A DNA stretch of 64,000 nucleotides from Roseiarcus sp963775575 (GTDB lineage Bacteria > Pseudomonadota > Alphaproteobacteria > Rhizobiales > Beijerinckiaceae). The notes beneath the pieces are model-generated. The model was not told the origin of the DNA. It was given only the letters and a program-made list of their open reading frames with translations, and ran no database searches. Positions 1 through 8,800 of the stretch are shown piece by piece. The translations under genes were made by a program, and so were the position numbers. How positions within the stretch are numbered: the first letter of the stretch is position 1; every line of letters begins with the position of its first letter. The stretch lies in NCBI GenBank assembly GCA_963775575.1, contig CAVZJG010000004.1, positions 433,814 to 497,813 of the forward strand, written 5' to 3'.

Positions 1-218
1 CAAAGCGGGATAGGCTCCATTACGTCAAATTGCTGGTTCGCCCGATTGAAGCGAGGCGTTCGGCGCCGACTCCCTTTCGCGCAAGGCCGCGCGGCGGGTG
101 AGCCTGCGGCGTTGGTGGACCGCGCGAAGCGCCGCGTGCTTCGCTTTGGCGGCGCGGTCGGAGCCAACCCCGCGCCGTCGCCGCTCGCGAAGACCGCGAA
201 CGCGACGAACGCAAATCC

Positions 219-515
219 TCAGTAGCAGGCGATGAATTCTCGGAACACCCAGCCGATCGGAAGGCCATCCGAGAAGCGCGCGATATAGGCTCACGACTTG
301 CCGTTGGCGTCGACGGAATTGTCGACGATCGAAACCAGCACGCCGTTGGTCAGTGCGCCGACGATGTTCCCCTGGGGCGACGAGCGCACGTTCAACGGGG
401 TTCCCGTGGGGTCCATGTCCTTGCAGCGCGACTGCGCGGCGGCGCTGGTCGCGTAAGCGCAGGAGATCAACAGGGCCAACGCCATGATCTTTCGCATTGC
501 CGATCGCCTTTTCAT
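219..515 (-). pseudogene. Secreted SH3-domain protein interrupted by an in-frame stop
   Basis: The N-terminus reads MKRRSAMRKIM followed by a hydrophobic Ala/Leu stretch ending in TSAAAQS, a clear Sec signal peptide, so the product would be periplasmic. The mature part has the bacterial SH3 pattern (PLNVRSSPQGNIVGAL, then VLVSIVDN). Translation stops at 291-293 (TGA) just after NGKS, but the same frame continues for 23 more codons as AYIARFSDGLPIGWVFREF and ends at 219-221. That tail is the normal last strands of the SH3 fold, and the stop sits where a Trp (TGG) is typical in this family, so a TGG-to-TGA change is the simplest reading. The start could be 515 or 497; the latter has AAAAGG upstream. 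Its ligand is unknown; cell-wall or peptide binding is usual for the family. Confidence 0.75.
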
Positions 516-693
516 CTCGCTCGCGGGACGCCATCGTCGCGCGAAATCTCTGGCGCCCTGCGGGGCGCGGCGGCCTTGGTCAAGGCCGAGTCGACGGCTG
601 CGACGCCATGACCGCCGCCGCGAAATCGCCGACCGGACGGAAAGCGCGCCGACGGCGTTTCGTCGGCGCGTCCGCCCTCCCGCCTCGCCTCCG

Positions 694-2006
694 CTACAGC
701 CCCATCGCTTCGCCGTGCAGCGCGAGGTCGAGGCCTTCGCGCTCCTGCTCCGGGCGGACGCGCAGGCCAACCAGGGCGTCGACGATCTTCAGCGTGATCC
801 AGGTGCCGACCGTGCACCAGACGATCGTCACGCCGACGCCGATCGCCTGGGCGAGGAGCTGCGACGGGCGCCCTCCAGCAGCCCCGACACCCCGGCTTCG
901 CCGCCGACGGCGCTGAGCGAGGCGGTGGCGAACACGCCGGCGAGCAGGGTGCCGAGCGCCCCGCCGACGCCGTGGACCCCGAACACGTCGAGCGAATCGT
1001 CGTAGCCGAGCCTTTGCTTCAGCGCGGTGCACGCGAAATAGCAGACGCCGCCGGCGAGCGCGCCGATGACGACGCCGTGCCAGGGCAGGACGAAGCCGGA
1101 GGCGGGGGTGATCGCGCCGAGGCCGGCGACCGCGCCGGAAATCAGTCCGAGCACCGAGGGCTTGCCGCGCTTGAGCCATTCGAGCGCGCTCCAGGTCAGT
1201 GCGCCCGTGCACGCCGAAAGGTGCGTCGCGACGATGGCGAAAGCGGCGCGCGGGCCTACCGCCAGCGCCGAGCCGCCGTTGAAGCCGAACCAGCCGACCC
1301 ACAGCAGGCCGACGCCGATCACGGCGAGCGCCAGATCGGACGGCGCCAGGTTCTCGCGCCCGTATCCCTGCCGGGCGCCGACCATCAGCGCCGCGACCAG
1401 GCCGGCGACGCCGGCGTTGAGGTGAACCACCGTGCCGCCGGCGAAGTCGATCAGGCCGAGGCGCGCGAGAAAGCCGCCGCCCCACACCCAGTGCGCGGTC
1501 GGGACGTAGACGATGAACAGCCACAGCGCGCAGAAGAGAAGAAAGGCGGAAAACTTCATCCGATCCGCGACGGCGCCGCCGACCAGCGCGCAGGTGATGA
1601 CCGCGAAGGTCATTTGATAGGCCATGAACAAAACTTCGGGGATGGTCTTGGCGAACGGGCTGACCGAGTTGACGCCGGCGCCCAGGAGCAGCATCCGATC
1701 GAAGCCGCCGATCAACGCGCCGTCGCCGCAAAAGGTCAGGCTGTAGGCGAGCGCGAACCACAGCAGCGACACCACGCCGGCCGCGGCGACGCTCTGGGCC
1801 ATCGTCGCCAGAACGTTCTTGCGCCGAACCATGCCGCCGTAGAACAGCGCCAGGCCGGGAAGCGTCATCAGCAACACCAGCGCCGTCGCCGCGATCATGA
1901 ACGCGGTGTCGGCCGGATCGATCTTGCCGTCGGCGGCGAAGGCGGGCGCGGAAGAAACGATGAGCGCGGCCGCGGGGAGGCCGACGCGCGAAATCATGGG
2001 GTGCAT
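694..2006 (-). CDS. amtB: Ammonium transporter AmtB, with a one-base frameshift near the C-terminus
   Basis: Inner-membrane ammonium channel. After a cleavable leader (to about residue 28) the protein shows the Amt core: GLALFYGGMVRRKN, the first pore His in TAHWVWGGG and the second in DVFGVHGVGGALGT. The frame that starts at 2006 (or 1997) goes wrong after GVSGLLEGA; the expected ending, PSQLLAQAIGVGVTIVW and the cytoplasmic tail to the stop at 694, lies one frame over. Adding one C to the CCC run at 866-868 (minus strand) restores a 437-residue protein with the usual G-x-P-x-Q motif. It lies 29 bp downstream of glnK, the usual pairing: GlnK plugs AmtB when nitrogen is plentiful. Either a sequencing error in a homopolymer or a recent mutation that alters the last helix and tail. 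Confidence 0.9.
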
Positions 2007-2035
2007 GGACGCGATCTCGATGGCTGGGTGGAGGG

Positions 2036-2374
2036 TTAGAGCGCCTCGTCGTTGGTTTCGCCGGTGCGGATGCGCACGACGCGCTCCAGCGGGGTGACGA
2101 AAATCTTGCCGTCGCCGATCGTGCCGGTCAGCGCCGCCGAGCGGATCGTCTGGACGACCGTCTCGACGAGCGCGTCGGGAACGGCGATTTCGAGACGCGC
2201 CTTGGGCACGAAGTTCACGACGTATTCGGCGCCGCGATAGATCTCGGTATGGCCCTTCTGGCGGCCGTATCCCTTGACCTCGGTGACGGTCATGCCGTGC
2301 GCGCCGACACGATCGAGCGCCTCGCGCACGTCGTCGAGCTTGAACGGTTTGATGATGGCGGTGACGATCTTCAT
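2036..2374 (-). CDS. glnK: Nitrogen regulatory protein P-II (GlnK/GlnB)
   Basis: The 112-residue product begins MKIVTAIIKPFKLDDVREAL and has the P-II T-loop (EVKGYGRQKGHTEIYRGAEY) with the Tyr that is uridylylated, plus the B-loop TGTIGDGKIFV and C-loop. P-II proteins sense ATP/ADP and 2-oxoglutarate and control AmtB, glutamine synthetase adenylylation and NtrB/C. The start at 2374 is set by homology and an upstream purine-rich GAAGGAAG; a longer upstream open frame is low-complexity Arg/Pro and is not believed. It is the first gene of a glnK-amtB pair. The 283 bp upstream separate it from the TerC-family gene; I looked for a sigma-54 promoter there and found no convincing match. Confidence 0.95.
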   Translation of the reverse strand: MKIVTAIIKPFKLDDVREALDRVGAHGMTVTEVKGYGRQKGHTEIYRGAEYVVNFVPKARLEIAVPDALVETVVQTIRSAALTGTIGDGKIFVTPLERVVRIRTGETNDEAL

Positions 2375-2657
2375 GGACTTTCTTCGCTTCCTTCGAGCGG
2401 CGGGGCGTCGGCGCCGGTTTTGCGGGCCTGCCGGGGCCGATTTCGTTGATGATGAACTTTTCCGCAATATGCACAGAAACGGGGCGAACGAAAACCACCG
2501 CCTGCGTCTTTGCAAGGCGAAACTTCTTGCGCGGCGGCCTTCGGCCTGCGCCAAACGGCCGCAGGCAGGCTCGAGCTCGCCCGTTTGGGCGGACCGGCCG
2601 ACAAAAGCGCGCCGCGCCGAGGTTCGCCGCCGCTTGCGTCAGCCGGCCGGCGACGCC

Positions 2658-3611
2658 TCAATTCAGGCTGTCGAGATAGGAAACGACCAATAGCGTCAGG
2701 CCGGCGATCGCCGCCAGGATCAGCACGCCGATGACGGCGACGCGGTCCTCGCGCGAGGACGGCGCGGACTCGGGTTCGCTCGGGCGCGGCAATTCCGGCG
2801 GCGCGAACGCAGGAGCCTCAGCGCGCGGCGGCTGGGGGAGAAGCGCGGTGGCGACGGGTTTTGCGGTGTGCGCCGGAGCGACGGGGAAGGCCGGCCCGGC
2901 TGCGGCGGGCGGCGGCGCCGGACGCGGCGTGGGACGGCTCGCGCTCGCCCCGCCGCGCAGGAACACGAACGCCGCGCCGAGCGCGGGCGCGATCGCGACC
3001 AGGCCGGGCGCGTTGACGTTGGCCCAGTCGGCGATAAGCGGATCGGAAGCGGCCATGTCGCCGGCGATCCAGCCGAGCAGCGCCGCGCCGATCGCGATGA
3101 GGGCGGGCGCGTTCTCGAGCAACGTCGAAAGGATCAGCCCGCCATAAGCGAGCACGGGGATGGAGAAGGCGACGCCCGCCGCGAGCAGCCAGAAATTGCC
3201 GCGCGCGATCGCCGCGAGCGCGACGACGTTGTCGAGGCTCATCGCGGCGTCGGCGACGACGATGATCGTCGCGGCCGACCACAGATTGCCGGGCGCGAGA
3301 GCGAAAGCGCGATCTTCGCCCTCGTCCGACCCCGGCGCCGCCGTCGCGTTGAGCGCGATGACGATCAGCAGCCAGGCGCCGGCGAGCTTGACCAGCGGCA
3401 GCGCGAGCAGCGAACTCGCCAGCAGCGTCAGCGCCAGCCGCAGCGCGATCGCGCCGCCGGCGCCGAGCAGAATCGCCTGGCGCCTCTCCTCGGGGCCGAG
3501 CGAACGGCAGGCGAGCGCGATCAACAGCGCGTTGTCGGCGCCGAGCAAGAGATCGACGAAGAAGATTTGGACGGGGATGACGAGCCACCCGGCTCCCGCG
3601 CCGAAGTCCAT
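2658..3611 (-). CDS. TerC/YjbE-family integral membrane protein
   Basis: Multi-pass inner-membrane protein of about 317 residues. The two family signatures are visible: FFVDLLLGADNALLIAL near the N-terminus and VVADAAMSLDNVVALAA in the middle, each with the acidic residues thought to bind metal. TerC-family proteins are linked to Mn/Ca efflux, tellurite resistance or metal loading of secreted enzymes; the substrate here cannot be read. About residues 195-290 are a Pro/Ala-rich linker after the TerC core, followed by one more hydrophobic helix (VAVIGVLILAAIAGLTLLVV) at the C-terminus, an unusual extension. The start at 3611 (MDFGAGAG) was chosen because residues encoded upstream are Arg/Pro-rich and unlike any TerC N-terminus. 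Confidence 0.85.
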   Translation of the reverse strand: MDFGAGAGWLVIPVQIFFVDLLLGADNALLIALACRSLGPEERRQAILLGAGGAIALRLALTLLASSLLALPLVKLAGAWLLIVIALNATAAPGSDEGEDRAFALAPGNLWSAATIIVVADAAMSLDNVVALAAIARGNFWLLAAGVAFSIPVLAYGGLILSTLLENAPALIAIGAALLGWIAGDMAASDPLIADWANVNAPGLVAIAPALGAAFVFLRGGASASRPTPRPAPPPAAAGPAFPVAPAHTAKPVATALLPQPPRAEAPAFAPPELPRPSEPESAPSSREDRVAVIGVLILAAIAGLTLLVVSYLDSLN

Positions 3612-3663
3612 CCTCAATGCCCCCGGCGGCCGGGGGCGGGCGGGCGCCGAGGCGCGCCGACTT

Positions 3664-4575
3664 TCATGGCGCGCTTCCCCCGGCGGCGGGGGCGGCCGCG
3701 CCGGCGGCCGCTTCGGGACCATCTTTGAGCACGCGCAGGAAATCCGCGTCGGGCGAAAGCACCATCGTCGGGCCGGAATCAGCCAGCGCGTGGCGGTAGG
3801 TCTGCAACGCGCGATAGAAGGAATAGAACTTGGCGTCCTTGCCGAAGGCCACGGCGAGCAGGCGGTTGGCCTCCGCCTCGCCCTCTCCGCGGCTGATCGC
3901 GGCGGCGCGCTGCGCTTCGGAGAGGATGACGGTGCGGTCGCGGTCGGCGCGCGCCTGGATCTGCTGCGCCCATTCGAACCCTTGCGCGCGCAGCTCCTTG
4001 GCTTCGCGCTGACGCTCGGACTTCATGCGATCGTAGATCGCCTGGCTGGTCTCGAACGGCAGGTCGGCGCGGTGGAAGCGCACTTCCTCGACGGCGACGC
4101 CGAGCGGCCGCGCCTTGACCGCCACTTCGTTCTTGATGACGTCGATGATCTCCGCGCGCTGGTCGGTCAGCAGGGCCAGCAGAGGAACCTGGCCGAGTTC
4201 GCGGCGCACCGAGGAGCTGACGAGTTGGGCGAGCTGAGCGCGGGCTTGATCGATCGTCCGCAGCGCCTGGTAGAAGCGCAGGGGATCGACGATGCGGTAG
4301 CGGGTGTAGGATTGCACCTCGAGCCGCTTTTGATCGCCCAGGATCATCTGTTCGGTCGGCGGTTCGAGTAGCAGCAGGCGGGTGTCGTAGACCGTGACGT
4401 TGTCGATGAACGGCGCCTTGATCTTGAGGCCCGGCGTCGCGGCGACGCCGATCGGCGCGCCCAGGCGCACCAGCAGCGCCTGTTCGCCTTCGCCCACGAC
4501 GTAGAGCGAGGAGGCCAGAAGATATATCGTCAGCGCGGCCAGCGCCGCGACGACGAGAAGCGCGCGCGAGGTCAT
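3664..4575 (-). CDS. hflC: Protease modulator HflC
   Basis: A 303-residue SPFH/Band-7 protein with one N-terminal membrane anchor (LLVVAALAALTIYLLASSLY) followed by VGEGEQALLVRLGAPIG, the typical start of HflC. HflC forms a large periplasmic cage with HflK around FtsH in the inner membrane and restrains degradation of membrane substrates. Later features are the long helical region (MKSERQREAKELRAQG) and the IISRGEGEAEA-type segment (AAAISRGEGEAEANRLL). Its ATG overlaps the hflK stop (ATGA at 4572-4575), so the two are translationally coupled. The tail is Ala/Pro rich. Nothing looks damaged. Confidence 0.95.
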   Translation of the reverse strand: MTSRALLVVAALAALTIYLLASSLYVVGEGEQALLVRLGAPIGVAATPGLKIKAPFIDNVTVYDTRLLLLEPPTEQMILGDQKRLEVQSYTRYRIVDPLRFYQALRTIDQARAQLAQLVSSSVRRELGQVPLLALLTDQRAEIIDVIKNEVAVKARPLGVAVEEVRFHRADLPFETSQAIYDRMKSERQREAKELRAQGFEWAQQIQARADRDRTVILSEAQRAAAISRGEGEAEANRLLAVAFGKDAKFYSFYRALQTYRHALADSGPTMVLSPDADFLRVLKDGPEAAAGAAAPAAGGSAP

Positions 4576-5654
4576 TTGACCCCTCCCTGAGGCGACGGGG
4601 CGGGCGGCGCCGGCGGGGGCGGCGCATACGGCCGCGGCTTGAATTCGCTGACAGGCATGTAGGGCACGACGCTGGAGACGCCCTTGCCCGAGGTGTCGAG
4701 GATGACCTTGGCCGCCTTCTTCAGCACTTCGTCGACGCTTTCCATATAGAGGCGCCAGGCGGTGACGTCCTTGGCGGACTGGTAGCTGCCGTAGACCGAC
4801 AGAAACGCGCTGGCGTCGCCCTCGGCGAGGTTGACCACCTGGGTCTTGTAGGCTTCCGCGTCCTGGCGGATGCGCTCGGCTTCGCCGCGCGCGCGCGGCA
4901 GGATGTCGTTGGCGTAGGCCTGGGCCTCGTTGCGCGAACGCTCCTGGTCGGCGCGCGCGCGCTGGACGTCGTTGAAGGCGTCGATCACCGCCAGCGGCGG
5001 CTCGACGCGCTGCAACTGCACCTGGGTGATCAGAATGCCCGCCTGTTCGGAATCGAGCAGCGATTGCAGCAATTGGCGCGTTTCGTCGGCGATTTGCGCG
5101 CGCTTGTCGGACATCGCGGCCTGGATCGGCGTGCGGCTGATGACCTCGCGCAGCGCGCCCTCGGCCGCGATCTTCACCGCCGCTTCGGGCGCGTTGACGC
5201 GAAACAGAAACTGTCCGGCGTCGCGGATCTTCCAGAACACCGCGCAGTCCGCCTCGACGATGTTCTCGTCGCCGGTCAGCATCTGCCGCTCGCGTCCCGC
5301 CGCGCTCTCGCCGGGCGCCGGGAGCCCGGCGGCGCCGAGCTGGACCTGGTTGATTTGCGTCACCTTGGGAAACAGCACGGTCTCGATCGGGTAGGGCAGA
5401 TGGAAATGCAGCCCCGGCTCGGCGGTGTCGATCCATTTGCCGAAGCGCAGGACCACGCCTTGCTCGTCCGGCTGGACCCGGTAGATCGACGTCGCGGCCC
5501 AGGCGACCAAGACGAGCGCGACGAGGAGCCGCCGGGCGCGGCGGTCGAAGCGCGGCAGGCGCACCAGGCGGACGAGGCTGTCGCGAACGATCGCGCCGAA
5601 TCCCTCGAACTCGGGCTTGGGCGCTTCGTCGGCGGCGGCGGGCGTTTCGGTCAT
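4572..5654 (-). CDS. hflK: FtsH protease activity modulator HflK
   Basis: A 360-residue partner of HflC. A cytoplasmic N-terminal tail leads to one membrane helix (LLVALVLVAWAATSIYRV) and then QPDEQGVVLRFGKWIDTAEP, the characteristic HflK beginning of the SPFH domain. The long helical part contains QRVEPPLAVIDAFNDVQRA and the Ala/Glu/Arg-rich coiled coil, ending in a Pro-rich tail (PPPPAPPAPSPQ). The start at 5654 gives MTETPAAADEAPKPEFEGFG. First gene of the hflKC pair; rlmN is 105 bp upstream on the same strand, and the intervening bases hold no other gene. Confidence 0.95.
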   Translation of the reverse strand: MTETPAAADEAPKPEFEGFGAIVRDSLVRLVRLPRFDRRARRLLVALVLVAWAATSIYRVQPDEQGVVLRFGKWIDTAEPGLHFHLPYPIETVLFPKVTQINQVQLGAAGLPAPGESAAGRERQMLTGDENIVEADCAVFWKIRDAGQFLFRVNAPEAAVKIAAEGALREVISRTPIQAAMSDKRAQIADETRQLLQSLLDSEQAGILITQVQLQRVEPPLAVIDAFNDVQRARADQERSRNEAQAYANDILPRARGEAERIRQDAEAYKTQVVNLAEGDASAFLSVYGSYQSAKDVTAWRLYMESVDEVLKKAAKVILDTSGKGVSSVVPYMPVSEFKPRPYAPPPPAPPAPSPQGGVK

Positions 5655-5759
5655 GGGCCGTCCTTCGTTGCGGCGGTTGTCGGAACGCGGGACGCCGAAC
5701 GCCGCCAAGCGGCTTCGGCGGCCAAAAGCGGACAATGGCGTGGGCCGCGCTCGGCCGGG

Positions 5760-6956
5760 TCAATCCAGGCCAACGGCCAGATTCTCCTCCAGCATCATGC
5801 GCGCTCGAGCGCGCAGCTTTTCGGTTTCGCTTCTGAGTTGGCCGCAGGCGGCCAGAATGTCGCGTCCGCGCGGCGTGCGCACCGGGCTGGCGTAGCCCGC
5901 GGCGAAGACGATGTCGGAGAAGCGCTCGATGGTCGGCCAATCCGAGCATTCGTAAGGGGCGCCCGGCCAGGGATTGAACGGAATGAGGTTGATCTTGGCC
6001 GGCAGGCCTTGCAGCAACCGCACCAGGGCCTTCGCGTCGGCGGGCAAATCGTTGACGCCCTTGAGCATGACGTATTCAAAAGTGATGCGCCGCGCGTTGG
6101 AGGCGCCGGGATAGTCCCGGCAGGCTTGCAACAATTCGGCGATCGGGTATTTCCGGTTGAGCGGGACCAGCTTGTCGCGCAGCGCGTCGTTGGCCGCGTG
6201 CAGCGAGACGGCGAGCATCGCGCCGCAATCGCGCCCCAGCGCCTCCATTTGAGGGACGACGCCGGAAGTCGAGACGGTGATGCGCCGCTTCGACAGCGAC
6301 AAGCCGTCGCCGTCGCTCAGGACGCCGATCGCCTCCCGAACATGGTCGAAGTTGTAAAGCGGCTCGCCCATGCCCATGAAGACGACGTTGGAGACCGCGC
6401 GCACCCCTTCGCCGGAAGGGACCAGCCCGTCGGTCGGCGCAACGCCGCCGGGAAAGTCGCCGAGCCGGTCGCGCGCGACCAGAACCTGCGCGACGATTTC
6501 GGCGGCGGTCAGGTTGCGCGCCCAGTTCTGCGTGCCGGTGTGGCAAAACGGGCAAGCGAGCGTGCAGCCGACCTGGCTGGAGACGCACAGCGTGCCACGG
6601 TCGGACTCCGGGATGTAGACGGTCTCGATCTCGGCGCCCTTGTCGCCGGGGCCGGCGGGCGGCATGCGCAGGAGCCACTTGCGGGTGCCGTCGGCCGACA
6701 CCTGCTCGGCGACGATCTCGGGGCGCGCAAGGGTGTGGCGCTCGGCGAGCATTTCGAGCAGCGGGCGGGCGATGTTGCGCATCGCCGAGAAGTCGCGTGC
6801 GCCGCGATGGTAAATCCAGTGCCAGAGCTGGGAGACGCGCATGCGCAACTCGCGCTCGGGCGCGCCGATTTCGGCGAGCGCGCACGTCAATTCGGCTCGC
6901 GTCGCCCCGGCGAGCGACGCCGGCGCCGGCCGCGGCGGGATGGGGAGAACCGACAT
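5760..6956 (-). CDS. rlmN: Dual-specificity 23S rRNA/tRNA (adenine-C2) methyltransferase RlmN
   Basis: A 398-residue radical-SAM enzyme that methylates C2 of A2503 in 23S rRNA and A37 in several tRNAs. The radical-SAM cluster motif is CTLACPFC (Cys-x3-Cys-x2-Cys), preceded by TLCVSSQVG. VFMGMGEPLYNFD and the SLHA motif (AVSLHAAND) follow. The second catalytic Cys that forms the methyl-protein adduct is in RGRDILAACGQLR near the C-terminus. The start at 6956 (MSVLPIPPRPAP) was chosen because the upstream extension has no family resemblance. A decayed second copy of part of this gene lies at 8205-8609. Confidence 0.95.
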   Translation of the reverse strand: MSVLPIPPRPAPASLAGATRAELTCALAEIGAPERELRMRVSQLWHWIYHRGARDFSAMRNIARPLLEMLAERHTLARPEIVAEQVSADGTRKWLLRMPPAGPGDKGAEIETVYIPESDRGTLCVSSQVGCTLACPFCHTGTQNWARNLTAAEIVAQVLVARDRLGDFPGGVAPTDGLVPSGEGVRAVSNVVFMGMGEPLYNFDHVREAIGVLSDGDGLSLSKRRITVSTSGVVPQMEALGRDCGAMLAVSLHAANDALRDKLVPLNRKYPIAELLQACRDYPGASNARRITFEYVMLKGVNDLPADAKALVRLLQGLPAKINLIPFNPWPGAPYECSDWPTIERFSDIVFAAGYASPVRTPRGRDILAACGQLRSETEKLRARARMMLEENLAVGLD

Positions 6957-7275
6957 GGCGCCTTCTAGCACGCCGCGCGGCCGAGAGAAGAGCCTAACTG
7001 TGCAGGCTCGCCGACAGTGCTGGCGCACAACGCCCACGCGCGGGCACCCGCCCTCGGCGGGGTGACGGTCCGCCATTTCGTCGCGCGGCGCACAACACCG
7101 TATCCCCGCGTCGCGGAGCGAGTTCGGATGCAGACGTTGTGGTTCCATTCGGCGCCGTGGCGGCGATTTTCGGCGGTCGCGTTTGGCACGGACGCAAAAG
7201 CAATCGAAAAGTATCTCCGCGTGGCCCCCGCTCGCCGGCGGATCGGAGCCGAGGTTGCGCATGCGACCCACGAAT
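6957..7275. other. Region upstream of rlmN without a recognised gene
   Basis: About 320 bases between rlmN and the YqhA-family gene. Open frames here are short and Arg-rich, and none resembles a known family. The rlmN promoter must lie at the left end, but no clear -35/-10 pair was seen. Base composition starts to fall toward the right, where the AT-richer YqhA gene begins, so the right part may belong to an inserted segment. Confidence 0.4.
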
Positions 7276-8019
7276 TCATCGGCCCTGCTTGTGCCTGTCC
7301 TGAGTGTCCGCTTCGAGTTTATTCACAAATGCTACAACTAACGCCGACGCCACAAAAGTTAAATGCACTGCGATAGTTATTGCTGCTTGCTGTACGCTAA
7401 CATCGTTTCTCTGCGCTGCTTCTATTAGTTCCTTCAACAAAATGATTGCAGAGATCGCTATCATTGAGCCTAGTAACTGCAGCTTCAAGCCGCTGTAGTC
7501 CAATTTCGTAGTCCAGTCTGGCCAATCTTCGGTTCGCGAAGCATGAATCTTAGAAACGAAATTAATGTATCCAACGAACGCTAACATCAGTATCAAGTTC
7601 ATAACGAGGACGATGTCGACAATTACTAATGACTGAGTTAGAGCCCCTGTCTCGTCGTATTCTTTCCATTGAATAATCAATTGTTTTGTCTCAAAGAAAC
7701 ATGTAACTGCCAAGACCACTAAGACCACTACAAGCAAGGCGTAAGCCGGTGCCAATATCCAACGTGATCCAAACATAAATGTGTCTTCAAAAAACAATTC
7801 TAACCATCTTATGTGAGTATGTTTCACACGTTCGGCGATCTTGTCGTCAATTCTAAGCGATACGTCCTTGTCTATCTGCGCAGAAATTGATCCCTCTAGA
7901 CGCTTGTCGACGATGCTTCCAAGAATGTCGTCTAGAGAATGATCTAGCCTATCGTTGACAATCTCATCGATTTTCTCGCCAATGTTTGGATGTGATTTGG
8001 GAGAACGTTTGGATGACAT
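7276..8019 (-). CDS. YqhA-family (UPF0114) membrane protein with an N-terminal extension
   Basis: The C-terminal 165 residues match the YqhA pattern: FGSRWILAPAYALLVVVLV, then GYINFVSKI, then a Trp-rich DWPDWTTKLD segment and a last helix in VHLTFVASALVVAFVNKL, giving about four membrane helices. Ahead of this is an 80-residue charged, probably helical extension (IGEKIDEIVNDRLDHSL) that typical YqhA proteins lack; it may be a coiled coil. The start at 8019 (MSSKRSPKS) is preceded by AGAGGG eight bases upstream; an in-frame ATG at 8025 is too close to that site. The gene is visibly richer in A+T than its neighbours, which suggests transfer. The biochemical function of YqhA proteins is not established. 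Confidence 0.85.
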   Translation of the reverse strand: MSSKRSPKSHPNIGEKIDEIVNDRLDHSLDDILGSIVDKRLEGSISAQIDKDVSLRIDDKIAERVKHTHIRWLELFFEDTFMFGSRWILAPAYALLVVVLVVLAVTCFFETKQLIIQWKEYDETGALTQSLVIVDIVLVMNLILMLAFVGYINFVSKIHASRTEDWPDWTTKLDYSGLKLQLLGSMIAISAIILLKELIEAAQRNDVSVQQAAITIAVHLTFVASALVVAFVNKLEADTQDRHKQGR

Positions 8020-8204
8020 AGTCATCACCCTCTGGGGGGATAGCAGGGCCGGACGTTGATCGACGCTACAAGGGGACAAGCGATATGGAGCATATTCGGA
8101 AAGTTAGGCCGCGAGAAGAGGGGAGTTCGCTTTCTCTCGCGTCCAGAGTGCTTAGCAGATGACAATACGGATCACAGAGGCGAGCTCGGTTTCGGCCGCT
8201 CCGA

Positions 8205-8609
8205 GGCCGCCAGGAAAGTCACCAAGCCGGTCGAGCCAGGAGCATCTGTCCAACGATCCCAGCTACCCAGTTCTGCGTGCCGGTGTGGCAGAACGGGCAA
8301 TTGAGCGTGCAGCCGACCTGGCTGGAGACGCACAGCGTGCCGCGGTCGGACTCGGGAATGTAGACGGTCTCGATCTCGGCGCCCTTGTCGCCGAGGCCGG
8401 CGGGTGGCATGCGCAGGAGCCATTTGCGGGTGCCGTCGGCGGAAACCTGCTCAGCGACGATCTCGGGGCGCGCCAAAGAATGGCGGTCGGCGAGGCGGTC
8501 GAGCAGCGGGCGCGCGATATTGCGCATCGCCGAGAAGTCGCGTGCGCCGCGATGATAGATCCAATGCCAGAGCGGCGCGGCCGGCTGGGGGGGCGGGGGC
8601 CGGGAACAT
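8205..8609 (-). pseudogene. Decayed partial copy of rlmN
   Basis: Read on the minus strand, this piece starts MFPAPAPPAGRAAL (equivalent to the Pro/Ala-rich N-terminus of RlmN), skips about 35 codons, continues as WHWIYHRGARDFSA and runs through TLCVSSQVGCTLNCPFC, keeping the radical-SAM cysteines. After HTGTQNW it loses the next segment, resumes for a few codons similar to the DRLGDFPGG part and ends. The central 300 bases are close to 6525-6830 of the intact gene but carry many substitutions (for example ACPFC to NCPFC), so this is not a fresh duplication. With most of the barrel missing it cannot be an active methyltransferase. Confidence 0.85.
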
Positions 8610-8800
8610 GGGAGCGGCTTCTATCACATGGTGCGGGCACGGAAAAAGGCGGGCGGCCGGTGCGGGGCCGTGTCTGGCGCGCTTTCGCGCGGCGGATTCC
8701 CTTCTCGTCGTCAAAATTATACGCTTGGTACCCACTGAACGATCCGACCTCGTAGTGGCACGAATATTCCGGAAACGCTCTCAGCGGACATTAGCTCATC

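Noticed and set aside
2375..2657. Sigma-54 promoter for glnK (CTGTGCATATTGC-like sequence near 2465)
   Set aside because: The GG and GC elements are not at the required -24/-12 spacing.
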